64,000 nt of DNA, from positions 1 through 64,000 of the forward strand of contig NZ_JADEYS010000012.1 of assembly GCF_015209595.1 (NCBI RefSeq). The letters are read 5' to 3'. Position 1 is the stretch's first letter. Every line of letters starts with the position of its first letter. The DNA is from Pontibacterium sinense. Lineage in GTDB: Bacteria > Pseudomonadota > Gammaproteobacteria > Pseudomonadales > Balneatricaceae. A program made the position numbers and the translations under genes. The notes beneath the pieces were generated by a model. That model was given only the letters and a program-made list of their open reading frames with translations. It was not told the DNA's origin and made no database searches. Positions 9,277 to 18,950 of the stretch are shown piece after piece.

Positions 9277-11925
9277 CTAGTACTGACTGTGTTCGACCAT
9301 CCGCTGTAAACGCCATAACGCATCCCACGTCTGACGAATATTATCCTGCTTGATTGCCCGGTTCAGTTCGATCCCCACCATCTCCAGTTCAGGCAGTTCA
9401 TAGAGACCGGCCAGCCCCAATAACTGGTGCGAGTGATGACGCATTTTTTCGGAGCTGCGGTCTTCAAAGCCTGAGAATAACCCGGTGAGCTGATCAAGAA
9501 GTTCCTGATGAAGAAGGTCTTTGCTGATCTGGTAGTCTTCGAGCATCTGAGCATTGGAACTGGCTTCCGCAGGTGTGCGGGTAGTCAGAGCCGTTTTTTG
9601 TGTCAGTGCGTTGATCGCGGTTTTTACTTCCTGATCGTTGATCGGTTTCAACAATACGGTATTGGCACCGGCATGGATCAAGCGCTGATGCTCGCTGGCA
9701 ACAACATTCGCGGTGAGGGCGATAATCGGGATCTCTTTATTGCGCTGGCGAATCGCGGCTGTCGCCTGAATGCCGTCCACTTTTGGCATATGAACATCCA
9801 TCAAAATAAGGTCGAATGTCTCTTTCTGCTCATACTTGATGGCATCTTCACCGTTGGTGCTGATCACGACTTCAGCGCCGGCCTGTTCCAGAATACGGGT
9901 GATCAACAGACGGTTGAAGTCGTTATCTTCGGCCACCAGTATCCGTAGCGGCAGCTCCACCTCTTTTTCGCTGTATTCATTCTCCGGTGCATCAAACCGG
10001 TCTGGCAGAACCGCGCTGAGCAGGTTTCCGGTCCGTGTGGGTTTACGCAGTACGGTGATGTTTTCTGGCAGGGCCAGTTCAGGCGGTTCGCACGCCAGTA
10101 AGATCAGCGGACCCTGATACTGTGCGCAGACGATGCGTAGTTCTTCTGCAAACGTGCTGGAGCGGGTCGCATTAGGCTCCAGTCCCCAGACAATGGTGCT
10201 GATCTCTTGTTCCGACTGGCGGCGTAGCATCTCTTCGCAGGTCGTAACGGATATTGGTTTCGGTGCTAAATAGCTAAGCTGGTTTTTTAGGTTACGACGG
10301 TTGAGCGGGTGCTGGTCGAAAATCAGTACTTGTCCGCCATGATAGGTTGCAGGTATTACCTGAGATTCTGGGCAGTACATTGGGATGTATACGCTGACGG
10401 TTGTGCCGCTGTTTTCTTCGCTGTTCAGCTCAATACTGCCACCCATCAGCTCTGATAGCAGTCGAGCGATGACCAATCCCAGACCAGAGCCTCCAAACTT
10501 GCGGGTGATGGAGTTATCCGCCTGAGTGAATGCCTGAAAAAGATTCCGGATACGGTTTTTCGGAATACCAACGCCGGTGTCTTCTACCTCAAACAGCAAG
10601 GTCGAACTGTCGTCGCTCTGTTTCTCCTGATAGACCCGGATCACGACGTGACCGTGGTCGGTGAATTTAATCGCGTTACTCACCAGGTTGGTCAAAATCT
10701 GGCGCAGACGCATCGGATCACCGTGTAGATCTGCCGGGATGTCCGGTGCGACCAATGGGATCAGTTCCAGCCCTTTGGCATGGGCTGCGGGGGCCTGCAT
10801 TTCGACAATATCGCTGACCAGTGAATCGACATTCAGGGAGAGTTTCTCCAGCTTAATGGCGTTGGACTGCAGCTTGGAGAAATCCAGAATGTCATCAATG
10901 ATCGATAACAGCAGGGATGACGTTTGGTTGATGATCCGCGTGTATTCTTTTTGCTCCGGGCGAAGCTCGGTTTTATCCAGCAGACGGGAGAAACCCAGTA
11001 CGGACGTGAGTGGTGTCCGCAGCTCGTGACTCATGCGTGCGAGGAAATCGTCCTTAGTGCGGTTTGCGCCATCGGCTTTCTTACGGGCCGCGATCAGTGC
11101 CAGGTTCTGCCGTTCCAGATGCACCAGTGTTGCACGCAGGCGGGTGGTCGACCGATTGACCTGACTTTCCAGTGTCTGGTTGGATTCCTGTACCCGCTGT
11201 GCCAAACGGTTAATACCGCGTGACAGTGTCTTAAGCTCACCCGTTGCAACGGAGGGGGAACGCACATCCAGCTGACCTTTTTCAAGTTGTTTGACCACCT
11301 CGGTGATACGCAATATTGGCGTTGTGATACGGCGGCCAAAACGGATGGCGATAAATAGCGTAAGAAACAGACCCACGAGTGCAATTGATATCCCCTTCAG
11401 GATGATCTCTTGCTGACGGTGTTGGGTGTGAACCCTCGATAAAATAACCGCGACCCAGCCGATCTGGGGCGGACGTGCTTCAACTCCGCTTGAATCGGTA
11501 AATTCCGGGGAGTCTAAAACGTCGATGCCGGTGGCCGTTACCGGTTGTAGGAAGAAAATGTATTTATCGGTGAAATGTGGGTAATTCAAATCCTGTCGGA
11601 TATCCGAGCCGTACTGGTCAGAACGCAATACCACGTTAAAGTCGCTGTTGAGAAAGACGATATCAGCAACGTCGATATCTTTATTTGGATGACGGATTAG
11701 GCTGGACAGCATCTCTTTGTTATCCGTGATCAGGCCGAACTCGGCTGCAGATGCCATTAGATGTGACATGCTTTCGCCACGCTCACGCAGGGCATTTTCG
11801 GCGTCCTGCAATTGGGTGTGGATAAAATAACTGCCAAGCAGCAGCGTAATCAACACCAGGGGCAACAAGCTGACAATCAGCACCCACTGGCGAATGGTAA
11901 TATTTTTGAATCGGCTCAGGATCAC
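9277..11925 (-). CDS. Hybrid sensor histidine kinase (BarA/GacS-like architecture)
   Basis: An 882-residue hybrid kinase. Order: membrane segment (about 13-32), periplasmic sensor, second membrane segment (about 177-195), HAMP, coiled coil, HisKA with H300 in MSHELRTPL, HATPase_c with the G-box, a degenerate receiver-like stretch, a canonical receiver with D710 in MDVHMPK, and an HPt domain with H833 in SHQLLG. All phosphorelay residues are present. It starts with GTG, inside a GTGA overlap with the preceding gene and after a strong AGGAGG. No cognate response regulator is adjacent, so it may feed a GacA/UvrY-type regulator elsewhere or an unlinked one. The neighbours suggest its periplasmic domain may be informed by the co-transcribed binding protein. 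Confidence 0.9.
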   Translation of the reverse strand: MILSRFKNITIRQWVLIVSLLPLVLITLLLGSYFIHTQLQDAENALRERGESMSHLMASAAEFGLITDNKEMLSSLIRHPNKDIDVADIVFLNSDFNVVLRSDQYGSDIRQDLNYPHFTDKYIFFLQPVTATGIDVLDSPEFTDSSGVEARPPQIGWVAVILSRVHTQHRQQEIILKGISIALVGLFLTLFIAIRFGRRITTPILRITEVVKQLEKGQLDVRSPSVATGELKTLSRGINRLAQRVQESNQTLESQVNRSTTRLRATLVHLERQNLALIAARKKADGANRTKDDFLARMSHELRTPLTSVLGFSRLLDKTELRPEQKEYTRIINQTSSLLLSIIDDILDFSKLQSNAIKLEKLSLNVDSLVSDIVEMQAPAAHAKGLELIPLVAPDIPADLHGDPMRLRQILTNLVSNAIKFTDHGHVVIRVYQEKQSDDSSTLLFEVEDTGVGIPKNRIRNLFQAFTQADNSITRKFGGSGLGLVIARLLSELMGGSIELNSEENSGTTVSVYIPMYCPESQVIPATYHGGQVLIFDQHPLNRRNLKNQLSYLAPKPISVTTCEEMLRRQSEQEISTIVWGLEPNATRSSTFAEELRIVCAQYQGPLILLACEPPELALPENITVLRKPTRTGNLLSAVLPDRFDAPENEYSEKEVELPLRILVAEDNDFNRLLITRILEQAGAEVVISTNGEDAIKYEQKETFDLILMDVHMPKVDGIQATAAIRQRNKEIPIIALTANVVASEHQRLIHAGANTVLLKPINDQEVKTAINALTQKTALTTRTPAEASSNAQMLEDYQISKDLLHQELLDQLTGLFSGFEDRSSEKMRHHSHQLLGLAGLYELPELEMVGIELNRAIKQDNIRQTWDALWRLQRMVEHSQY

Positions 11926-12893
11926 TGCTCCGCCTCCTTAAGCTTCTGCTCAAGTACAGCCTCGGCAGGAACATCCATGCGCAGCTTTTTGGCCGCAGAT
12001 GGATTCGTTGCAACAGAAAAATAGACGGGATAACGGGGTTTGGGCAGGACCGGTTGTAGTGGGTTCAATGTGGCCATCACTTCCCCGGTGTAACGCCCGA
12101 TCTGAGAGGCGGTTGAGTAGACCCCCGCAACAGCACCCGCATCTACATATTTGCGAGAGAAGCCCAATAGAGGCACACGCAAGCGGAATGAGATATAGAG
12201 AATCCACTTGGCCGTTGTACGGTTAAAGACCGCCTTATCCGGCAGTGTGAGAAAAATATCACTGGACTCCAGCAACGGCTGGAGTTGTTTGATCGGATTT
12301 TTATCTTCGTCCAGCACCCGGTGACTCAATGTCAGTCCGGTGGCGTTGAGTGCATCTTCGAGCAGAGGCAGGTCGCGCGCTGATTGTGAGCTAAAAGCGG
12401 CCCCAATCGTATCTGCGTCGGGTCGGATCAGGCGCGCCAGCCGCAATTGTCGGGAATAGGGCTGATCAAGGTAGATCGCGGATACCTTGTTCGCAAGCAC
12501 CGTTGCGCTGTTGTTATAGGTTTGGATCAGGTTCTGGTAACTGCGACGTGGAATAAACGTGGAGAGCAGCGGTGGTGCTTCAGCGGGTAGTAAACGCAGT
12601 AAGGTGTTGGTGGCGCGAGAACCGACGGCCACGTAGTAATCGTGAGGTTCTTGATCCAGTTGTTTTGGGTTGAGCAGAAGCTGGTCGGTGGAAATGCTGG
12701 CAACCGGCTGATCACTATAGTGCCGAATAGCGTTCAGCACTTTTTGGTAGCTACGGGTATCGTCGCTGAGTACAACCAGCGGGCGCGCGTATACCTCTGA
12801 AACCAATGCCAGAAAAAGATAAACAACGCAGCTGATTAAACAGCGGACGTTGAATGCCCGGAAAGATTTACGCGGCGATATTGCCATTGACAC
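11922..12893 (-). CDS. Periplasmic ABC_sub_bind-type binding protein
   Basis: A 323-residue exported protein with a signal peptide (about 1-36, cut near VYA). The rest resembles the ABC_sub_bind family of periplasmic ligand-binding proteins: a two-lobe pattern with the typical segment YSTASQIGRYTGEV near 255-270 and an N-lobe ending in a VGSRATNTL stretch. No ABC permease or ATPase accompanies it. It lies 25 bases after the TonB receptor and overlaps the kinase by four bases. I infer that it acts as a ligand-sensing subunit for the kinase rather than as a transport component. The ligand is unknown. Confidence 0.75.
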   Translation of the reverse strand: MSMAISPRKSFRAFNVRCLISCVVYLFLALVSEVYARPLVVLSDDTRSYQKVLNAIRHYSDQPVASISTDQLLLNPKQLDQEPHDYYVAVGSRATNTLLRLLPAEAPPLLSTFIPRRSYQNLIQTYNNSATVLANKVSAIYLDQPYSRQLRLARLIRPDADTIGAAFSSQSARDLPLLEDALNATGLTLSHRVLDEDKNPIKQLQPLLESSDIFLTLPDKAVFNRTTAKWILYISFRLRVPLLGFSRKYVDAGAVAGVYSTASQIGRYTGEVMATLNPLQPVLPKPRYPVYFSVATNPSAAKKLRMDVPAEAVLEQKLKEAEQ

Positions 12894-12918
12894 AATCCAT
12901 TGTGAGTCGGCTACTCAA

Positions 12919-15060
12919 TTAATAGAGTAGTTTGAATTCCACGTAGGCGCGGCGATCGAAATGGTTGTTGGCATAAAACTCCTGATAGCGCTTATCCAGA
13001 AGGTTTTGCACAATCAGCTTAACCTCTGCATCGGTGTGTTGAGTCAGCGGGAATCGTTTTTTGATCTGCAGATCTGTCCGCTGATACGCTTTACGTACCT
13101 CTTTGCCGCTGGTGCCTTCTAACCAGCGGGTTGAACCCATGAAGTAGTGGGCCAGACTTGCCTGCCACTGATCATCGAACTGATGGCTGACAAGTACTGA
13201 GGCGGTATCCTTAGGGGCATAGTGGTGTAGCTGGAAAGTATCGTTAGGTTTTTTCAGATACTGACCATCAATTTCAACATGCCCGTAGTTCAGCAGCACC
13301 AGTGTTTCGGGCTGAGGTTTGTATTTTACCTGAAATTCGATGCCTTCGGCGTCAAAGAACTCAACATTTCCTTTGGTAATACTTGTACCATTTTCCAGAG
13401 ATGCCAGTACCGGGTCGTCGATCACCAGATCAGGATCGACCTCGACAAATTTTGAGCGGATGCCCTGGCTGACGCGTTCATGAAACAGGCGTACATCTAA
13501 CTGCAGATTGTTTTCCGGAATCAAACAATAGAAACCGAGCTCTGTGGTGTCTATCTGACCGGGGATCAGGCCTTCTGCGGGAGAGGCTTGCTGTTCCAGA
13601 ATACGATTGCCGTTGGCATCATTCTGGCGCAGGAAATAAGTGTTATGTCGCTCCAGGATAGAGGGCATACGAAAGGCACGTGTCCGTGCGGCACGAACAC
13701 TGGTGCTTTCGTCAATGAGATAGTTGAGTGCCAGCCGGGGGGAAAGACGGTTGCTTGCGATTGAGGCGGTTTCGTGCATGGCTCCAAGATTCCAGACCAG
13801 TTGATCGGTCTGGTTCCACTGCGCGTTGGCAAAGGCACGCCCACGCTCTTCCACGATCCAGCTTTCGGTATCCAGCAAAACGTCACTCTTAGCCTGTTCG
13901 TATCGGTATCCCAAGCCACTGATCAGGCTGAGTGATTCATTGGCGTAGTGGGTGTGTTGCAGCTCAATATCATACTGTTCTGATGTTCCGTGCTCTGAAT
14001 CGGGTCGGATCATTGAGCCGTCCACACCAAACAGATTCGCAAAACCGGTCGCTGTGGCCAGGTCTACCTCAAACTCACGGGATAACCATTCGTTGGCTGG
14101 TATCGCATCGACATTGAGTTTCAGGTAGTTGTGATAAAAGCTGAGACGAAACTCGTTTTCATCTGAGGCTGCGTGATTCCACACCAGATATTGAAAGTTG
14201 GCGTCGTGATCACGTGGGCTGGGCACATGGCGCAATGAACCTGCATCCACGATAAAGGTTTCACCCCGGGCGAAACCCAGTTGAAGATCTATGGTGTCGC
14301 GTAATGACAGCGTTGATGAGCCGCTGAGGTTTAGGTATTGGTTGTCAGCTGTTTCGTTATACAGGGGACTGCCGTCGTGAGCGCTGCTTCCTGCGGAGAT
14401 ACGTAAGTGCCCAAAGTCCGTAAACAGGCTATGACGCAGTTCCGCACGCTTCTCCCCCCGGTTACCGGTTAGAACTTTGGCACTGTTATTGGGTTCGTTA
14501 AGAGACGTGCGGGTGATGATGTTGATCGATCCAAGAAATGCGTTGGACCCCTGTGTGGGAACGTTGGAGCCACGGACCACTTCGATGCGGTCGATGTCGT
14601 CCAGCTCAATACCGATGGTTTCCCAGCCCACCGTTGAAAGCAGTGGCAGATAAATACTGCGGCCATCAATCATCACTTCCATGCGATTGGGGAAATTATC
14701 ACTTACGCCGTGATAGGTCACCCCCGTCTGGTTGCGGGAGACATGAAAGACCTGCATGCCCGGCACCAGCCTGAGTAAATCCGGAATACGGGTCGCGGCG
14801 GAAGCATCAATCATCTCCCGATCAATGATGGTAATCGCCGCCGGCGCTTCGGTGAGGCGCTGAGGCAAACGGGTGGCTGATAGTACCTCTGGAATATCGG
14901 CAAAGAGGTCAGCTTCAGTGAAATCGGTAACGCCGTCGCTGGCGAACGTCAGCGGGGCAGCGAGTGAAAATGAAAGAGCGCCTAAAGGAGCAAGACAACG
15001 CGTAAAACGCCAAGCCGATAAGAGCACAGATACAACAGGTCCATTCTGTAATCGCGTCAT
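12919..15060 (-). CDS. TonB-dependent outer membrane receptor
   Basis: A 713-residue receptor. It has a signal peptide (about 1-40, ending TFAS), a plug domain with the typical stretches LRLVPGMQV, TYHGVSDNFPNRMEVMIDGR and IEVVRGSNVPTQGSNAF, then a 22-strand barrel pattern with an aromatic C-terminus (KLLY). It imports an unknown ligand across the outer membrane using TonB energy. It heads an operon with the periplasmic binding protein (25-base gap) and hybrid kinase. A decayed paralogue lies just upstream in the same orientation. No haem, siderophore or vitamin B12 genes are next to it, so the ligand cannot be named. Confidence 0.88.
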   Translation of the reverse strand: MTRLQNGPVVSVLLSAWRFTRCLAPLGALSFSLAAPLTFASDGVTDFTEADLFADIPEVLSATRLPQRLTEAPAAITIIDREMIDASAATRIPDLLRLVPGMQVFHVSRNQTGVTYHGVSDNFPNRMEVMIDGRSIYLPLLSTVGWETIGIELDDIDRIEVVRGSNVPTQGSNAFLGSINIITRTSLNEPNNSAKVLTGNRGEKRAELRHSLFTDFGHLRISAGSSAHDGSPLYNETADNQYLNLSGSSTLSLRDTIDLQLGFARGETFIVDAGSLRHVPSPRDHDANFQYLVWNHAASDENEFRLSFYHNYLKLNVDAIPANEWLSREFEVDLATATGFANLFGVDGSMIRPDSEHGTSEQYDIELQHTHYANESLSLISGLGYRYEQAKSDVLLDTESWIVEERGRAFANAQWNQTDQLVWNLGAMHETASIASNRLSPRLALNYLIDESTSVRAARTRAFRMPSILERHNTYFLRQNDANGNRILEQQASPAEGLIPGQIDTTELGFYCLIPENNLQLDVRLFHERVSQGIRSKFVEVDPDLVIDDPVLASLENGTSITKGNVEFFDAEGIEFQVKYKPQPETLVLLNYGHVEIDGQYLKKPNDTFQLHHYAPKDTASVLVSHQFDDQWQASLAHYFMGSTRWLEGTSGKEVRKAYQRTDLQIKKRFPLTQHTDAEVKLIVQNLLDKRYQEFYANNHFDRRAYVEFKLLY

Positions 15061-15269
15061 AATCCGGTACTAATTCGCGGTTATATACGGGTACCCACGT
15101 AGATAATAATGCCTGTCATCACAATAGCTTCAAGAATGAAGCCGTTGTTGGTGAGTATCCAGTCCATAACCATATCGTTGTTATTATTGAACGGTTATCC
15201 TAACCCAGTCAGTGTGATCCGTCAGCACTCATTGGGTTATAGCACAGATGTTTAGCTCAGGGAGCTGAA

Positions 15270-16006
15270 TCAGACACTTAACGTCCCCCGGAGATACATC
15301 CGTCGGTCCACTTCATTGAATTCGTAGAATTCAGAATACTGCGGATCGAACAGGTTTTGTAATCCGTCCCGATAGCGGGCGTTACCCGCATTTCCGCTGC
15401 AACCGCCAGCCAATTGGAAACTAAAGTTATCCCCAGATAATCCTCCTAACCGAAACTGTATTTCGTGGGTGCCGTTGGCTCCGGTCATCGCGCTGACGGA
15501 ATTTTCGCTTTGCTCAACGGGCGACTTCGTCACGATATTGATCGCGCCTAACAGCGCATTGGAACCGAATGCCGGAACGTTGGAGCCGCGTATCACCTCG
15601 ATATGGCGTATGTCAACCAATGCAATACCAATCGATCCCCAGTCCACGGTGAACAGCATCGGCAGATAAATACTGCGGCCAGTGATCATGACTTCAAGGC
15701 GATTGGGAAAGGGCCGCTCATACCGTGATAGGTCACGGCGCTGCGGTTACGGGTGACTGAATAAGCCTGCATGCCAGGCACCAAGCGGAATAGATCCGGA
15801 ACGGTGACAGCACCCGACGCGTCGATAATATCGCGGTCTATGATGGTGACTGATGCTGGGGCATCGGTGATCTTTTGTGGCAGACGTGTGGCGTTGGCAA
15901 CGTACGGGATATCGGAGAGCAGGTCGGCTTCATCAAACAGTTCGGTGACCGGTTCCGTACATCGGTGCAGAGCGAGGAAAGATGTTTCTTCGGGAGCGGT
16001 CTCTAT
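15270..16006 (-). pseudogene. Decayed second TonB-dependent receptor (frameshifted and truncated)
   Basis: Minus-strand reading from about 16006 gives a plug domain closely like that of the intact receptor next door (TELFDEADLLSDIPY, ATRLPQKITDAPASVTIIDR, LVPGMQAYSVTRNRSAVTYH). The frame breaks in the run of C and T at about 15705-15714: one base appears to be missing, and the second frame continues NRLEVMITGRSIYLPM through IEVIRGSNVPAFGSNALL. It stops at 15270 after roughly the plug and first strands, so the whole barrel is absent. No start codon or signal peptide is in frame at the N-terminal end. This is a tandem duplicate or relative of the downstream receptor that has been lost. Confidence 0.85.
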
Positions 16007-16214
16007 TCATAACGCCGTATTCAATTGGCAGTATAACCTGAGCGGAGTATTGCCTCTTACCCTAAAACGGGGCCGGTCACGATGGAAACTGGCGGTATTC
16101 TGGGCTGCCTGAACATTGATCAATATCATGTAACCCATTGTCCCTACTGGACCTTAAATACGTTTAGCCACACTATGGTGCACTATTTTTTATGTGCTGT
16201 ACGAGGCTGTTTAT

Positions 16215-17336
16215 ATGGAATCATTTCGCTGGAATAAAAGCTTTCTGACAGGGATCGAAGAGGTTGATCAGCAACACCACCGGCTGGTGGACATTATCAA
16301 CCAGTTTGGTGATCTGTTGGCGGAGCGAAGCGAAGTGACCACGGTCATGATGGAAAGCCTGCTTCAGGAACTGACTGAATACACCCACTATCATTTCAGC
16401 GAAGAAGAGCAGTTTATGGAGGAGTCGGGTATTGATCCGCGCCACCTTAAACCGCACAAAGAAGCGCACAAGCACTTCATCGAAGAAGTTCTGCATATGC
16501 GTGATGAGCTGCGTGAAAACGGTCTTGAATCGGGCGAACCGGTGTTGAAGTTTCTGACCCATTGGCTGGCGTATCATATCTTAGGCACCGATATGTCCAT
16601 GTCGCGTCAGGTTGATGCGATCAAAGCAGGTACCAGTGGTGCCGATGCTTTCGAACGAGAGGAACGTGATCGTGCGACATCGACCGAGCCGCTGTTGCAC
16701 GCGCTTAACGGCCTGTTTCAGCAGGTGTCTAAACGTAACCGCCAGCTCACGGAGCTGAACCGAACATTGGAAGAGCGGGTTGATGCGCGCACCCATGATT
16801 TGGCAGAAGCCAACGCTCGGCTGGAAGCGATAGCGATGACCGATGTACTGACCGGGTTGCCTAACCGCCGCCATGCGCTGATTGCGTTTGAGCAAGAGTG
16901 GCTGCGTGCGGATCAACAGTTTTCAGCGCTCAGTTGCATGATGATCGACGCTGATGGATTTAAACAGATCAACGATACTTACGGGCATGATGCCGGCGAT
17001 GTGGTGTTAAAAGAGCTGGCCAATACGCTGAAAGATTCAGTCCGTTCCGATGACATCGTTGCACGCCTCGGTGGCGATGAATTCCTGATCATCTGCCCGG
17101 ATACGGGACTGGAAGACGGGCTGATGGTCGCGGAGAACGTTCGCGCACAGGTGAACGCGATGCGTGTATCTGCGGGAGAAGGAGAGTGGCACGGTAGTAT
17201 CAGCGTGGGGGTTTCCGCACGAACGCAGGCGATGGAAGGTCCGGAGATGTTAATTAAATCAGCGGATCTTGGCGTATATCAGGCGAAGGAAGACGGGCGT
17301 AATTGCGTACGGACCCGGGATAATCAAATAGTGTAA
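16215..17336 (+). CDS. Hemerythrin-like diguanylate cyclase
   Basis: A 373-residue protein that joins a bacteriohemerythrin domain to a GGDEF domain. The di-iron ligands are visible: H21 in DQQH, H60 and E64 in HFSEEE, H81 and H85 in HKEAH, and the later HWLAYHILGTD. A coiled coil (about 165-200) leads to the cyclase, with DxLTGLPNRR and G286-G-D-E-F290. An RxxD inhibitory site (RSDD) precedes it. The domain pairing suggests that oxygen or redox state at the di-iron site controls c-di-GMP synthesis, as shown for Vibrio Bhr-DGC proteins. I chose ATG 16215 with GAGG eight bases upstream; an in-frame GTG at 16194 is less likely. Confidence 0.92.
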   Translation: MESFRWNKSFLTGIEEVDQQHHRLVDIINQFGDLLAERSEVTTVMMESLLQELTEYTHYHFSEEEQFMEESGIDPRHLKPHKEAHKHFIEEVLHMRDELRENGLESGEPVLKFLTHWLAYHILGTDMSMSRQVDAIKAGTSGADAFEREERDRATSTEPLLHALNGLFQQVSKRNRQLTELNRTLEERVDARTHDLAEANARLEAIAMTDVLTGLPNRRHALIAFEQEWLRADQQFSALSCMMIDADGFKQINDTYGHDAGDVVLKELANTLKDSVRSDDIVARLGGDEFLIICPDTGLEDGLMVAENVRAQVNAMRVSAGEGEWHGSISVGVSARTQAMEGPEMLIKSADLGVYQAKEDGRNCVRTRDNQIV

Positions 17337-17382
17337 ATGAGAGCAGACGGACAAAAAAGCCGGACACATTGACGGGAAGAAC

Positions 17383-17414
17383 CTGCAGCAGAACTCGATG
17401 AGTGTCTGCTGCAG
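17383..17414. terminator. Hairpin between convergent genes
   Basis: A perfect 10-bp stem (17383-17392 with 17405-17414) with a 12-base loop lies between the ends of the hemerythrin-GGDEF gene and the small minus-strand gene. T runs are weak on both sides, so its terminator role is inferred from position. Confidence 0.5.
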
Positions 17415-17429
17415 CGAAGGTCACTTGGC

Positions 17430-17663
17430 TTAAGCTGCCAGTGCCTCTACACGGCGTGCATGTGCAGCCCCTACGCGACAACCGTAGACACCCACTTCAC
17501 CCTTCCAGCGCATCCAGGTCACAAATTCACCTGCCGCTTCAATTGCTTTCACCAGTGCAGATTTCTCATCCGCTTGAGCCTGATCAAAAGCACCCATTGC
17601 CTGCAGTTCAGCGGCAATACGGCGGTCGTCATTTGCGATGCCTGTGTAGACAGTGTTTTTCAT
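17430..17663 (-). CDS. Small protein of unknown function
   Basis: A 77-residue protein that I do not recognise. It begins MKNTVYTGIAND and is rich in Ala and charged residues through the middle, with a W-x-R-W pair and a single Cys near 62 (YGCRVGAAHA). No signal or membrane segment is visible. A GGAG eight bases before the ATG and a plausible hairpin at its end support a real gene. The following 226 bases up to the methyltransferase gene hold no gene that I can support. Confidence 0.6.
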   Translation of the reverse strand: MKNTVYTGIANDDRRIAAELQAMGAFDQAQADEKSALVKAIEAAGEFVTWMRWKGEVGVYGCRVGAAHARRVEALAA

Positions 17664-17889
17664 AGATCAGCTCCAGATACATACCATTTTCTAAGACCTA
17701 AGTATTATATGGATCTGTTGTGCGTCGCACAAATAATTTGTTCAATAATTCACCAAAAAAACTGATCACGGACAAAAAAGCTGATCTGAGGTGTGTGACT
17801 TGAAGGCGCTGATATTCAATGAGTCGTGACGCCAACGCTCACGAGCGTACTCCAATGCTTCGCCTCAAGGTCATGAGCGACTGCGGCGC

Positions 17890-18744
17890 TCACTGAGTAT
17901 CTGCGTCCATCTGTATATTGGAGTGGCCGGTTTCCCACACTTGTATGGCTTGTTTACGCTCGCAGCCCCAGCGGTAATTGCCGCTGTCGCCAGTCCCTTT
18001 AATAACCCTATGGCAGGGAATCAGAAAGCCAATGTTATTTTTTGCCACCGCGCTGCCTACCGCCCGCTGTGCATTGGGCATACCGAGTTGATGTGCCAGT
18101 TGCCCATAGGAGATGCGTTCTCCAGGCATGAGCTTCATTAACGCTTCCCAGACTTTGATCTGGAAATTGGTGCCGCGCAACACCAGATGCAATTTTCCTG
18201 GTTGCGGTGTGTAGGGAAAGATCTGGTTGGCATATTGAACCGCTGTGCCGCAATCTTCGCTGATATCCGCCGCCGGCCACTGGCTTTTCAGTTCGTGTAA
18301 ACGCGTCGCTTCATCATCGGAACAAAATGCCAGGTAACAAATGCCACGCTCGGTCCAGCCGATGAGTGCATGACCAAATGGCGTCATCGCAAAACCATAA
18401 CCGATGCGCATACCCTTGGCGCCATTTTTGATCTCACCGGGCGTCATCGCTTCGCAGGAAATCATCAAATCATGCAAGCGCCCAGGGCTGGAAAGACCAC
18501 TATCCAGTGTCACACTGAGTAGGTCACCGGAGCGCTGTAAGGCTTGCCGGGCATACTCCTTCGTCAGGTATTGCAGGAAACGCTTAGGTGAGATGCCTGC
18601 CCAGCTACTAAAGACCCGTTGTAGGTGGGATTCGCTGCTATCCACCGCCGCTGCAATTTCGGCCAGTGTCGGCTGCTGACGGGCCTGACTGTGGATAAAC
18701 TCAATGGCCCGTGCCACGGTGCTGTAGTGTTGCTCTGAGTTCAT
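17890..18744 (-). CDS. AraC-type HTH fused to methylated-DNA-cysteine methyltransferase (Ada-like)
   Basis: A 284-residue fusion. The first 100 residues are an AraC-family double HTH, and the rest is a 6-O-methylguanine-DNA methyltransferase with the suicide cysteine C244 in IPCHRVI and the preceding AVGSAVAKNN. It lacks the N-terminal zinc/phosphotriester domain of E. coli Ada, so it fits the shorter 'bifunctional HTH/methyltransferase' class. It should remove alkyl groups from guanine and may regulate genes. It appears to be monocistronic. The ATG at 18744 is preceded by AGGACACCTC, an acceptable but not strong site. Confidence 0.9.
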   Translation of the reverse strand: MNSEQHYSTVARAIEFIHSQARQQPTLAEIAAAVDSSESHLQRVFSSWAGISPKRFLQYLTKEYARQALQRSGDLLSVTLDSGLSSPGRLHDLMISCEAMTPGEIKNGAKGMRIGYGFAMTPFGHALIGWTERGICYLAFCSDDEATRLHELKSQWPAADISEDCGTAVQYANQIFPYTPQPGKLHLVLRGTNFQIKVWEALMKLMPGERISYGQLAHQLGMPNAQRAVGSAVAKNNIGFLIPCHRVIKGTGDSGNYRWGCERKQAIQVWETGHSNIQMDADTQ

Positions 18745-18905
18745 GAGGTGTCCTGACAGATCTGTTTCCGGGGATGATGTTACTACGCTCTAAGTGTGCG
18801 TCAGCCCGTAATCGATCTCCACCCGATTCTTGCATTGGAGCCTTTCATGTCGCATTTACTGTATGCCCTGATAAGGAGTGAAAAATATGGAGTTGATAAG
18901 AGTCT

Positions 18906-18942
18906 CTTTCAGACTGACCAAGGTGATTGGCCAGTCTGAAAG
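18906..18942 (-). terminator. Hairpin after the first TRAP operon
   Basis: An 11-bp perfect stem (18906-18916 with 18932-18942), extended inward by three more pairs after one mismatch, sits just past the dctM stop on the minus strand. No long T run follows, so termination is inferred. Confidence 0.6.
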
Positions 18943-18950
18943 ATGAGCTG

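Noticed and set aside
15771-16112. 113-residue plus-strand open frame over the receptor remnant
   Set aside because: The minus strand reads as a receptor plug; the plus frame is the reverse of it.
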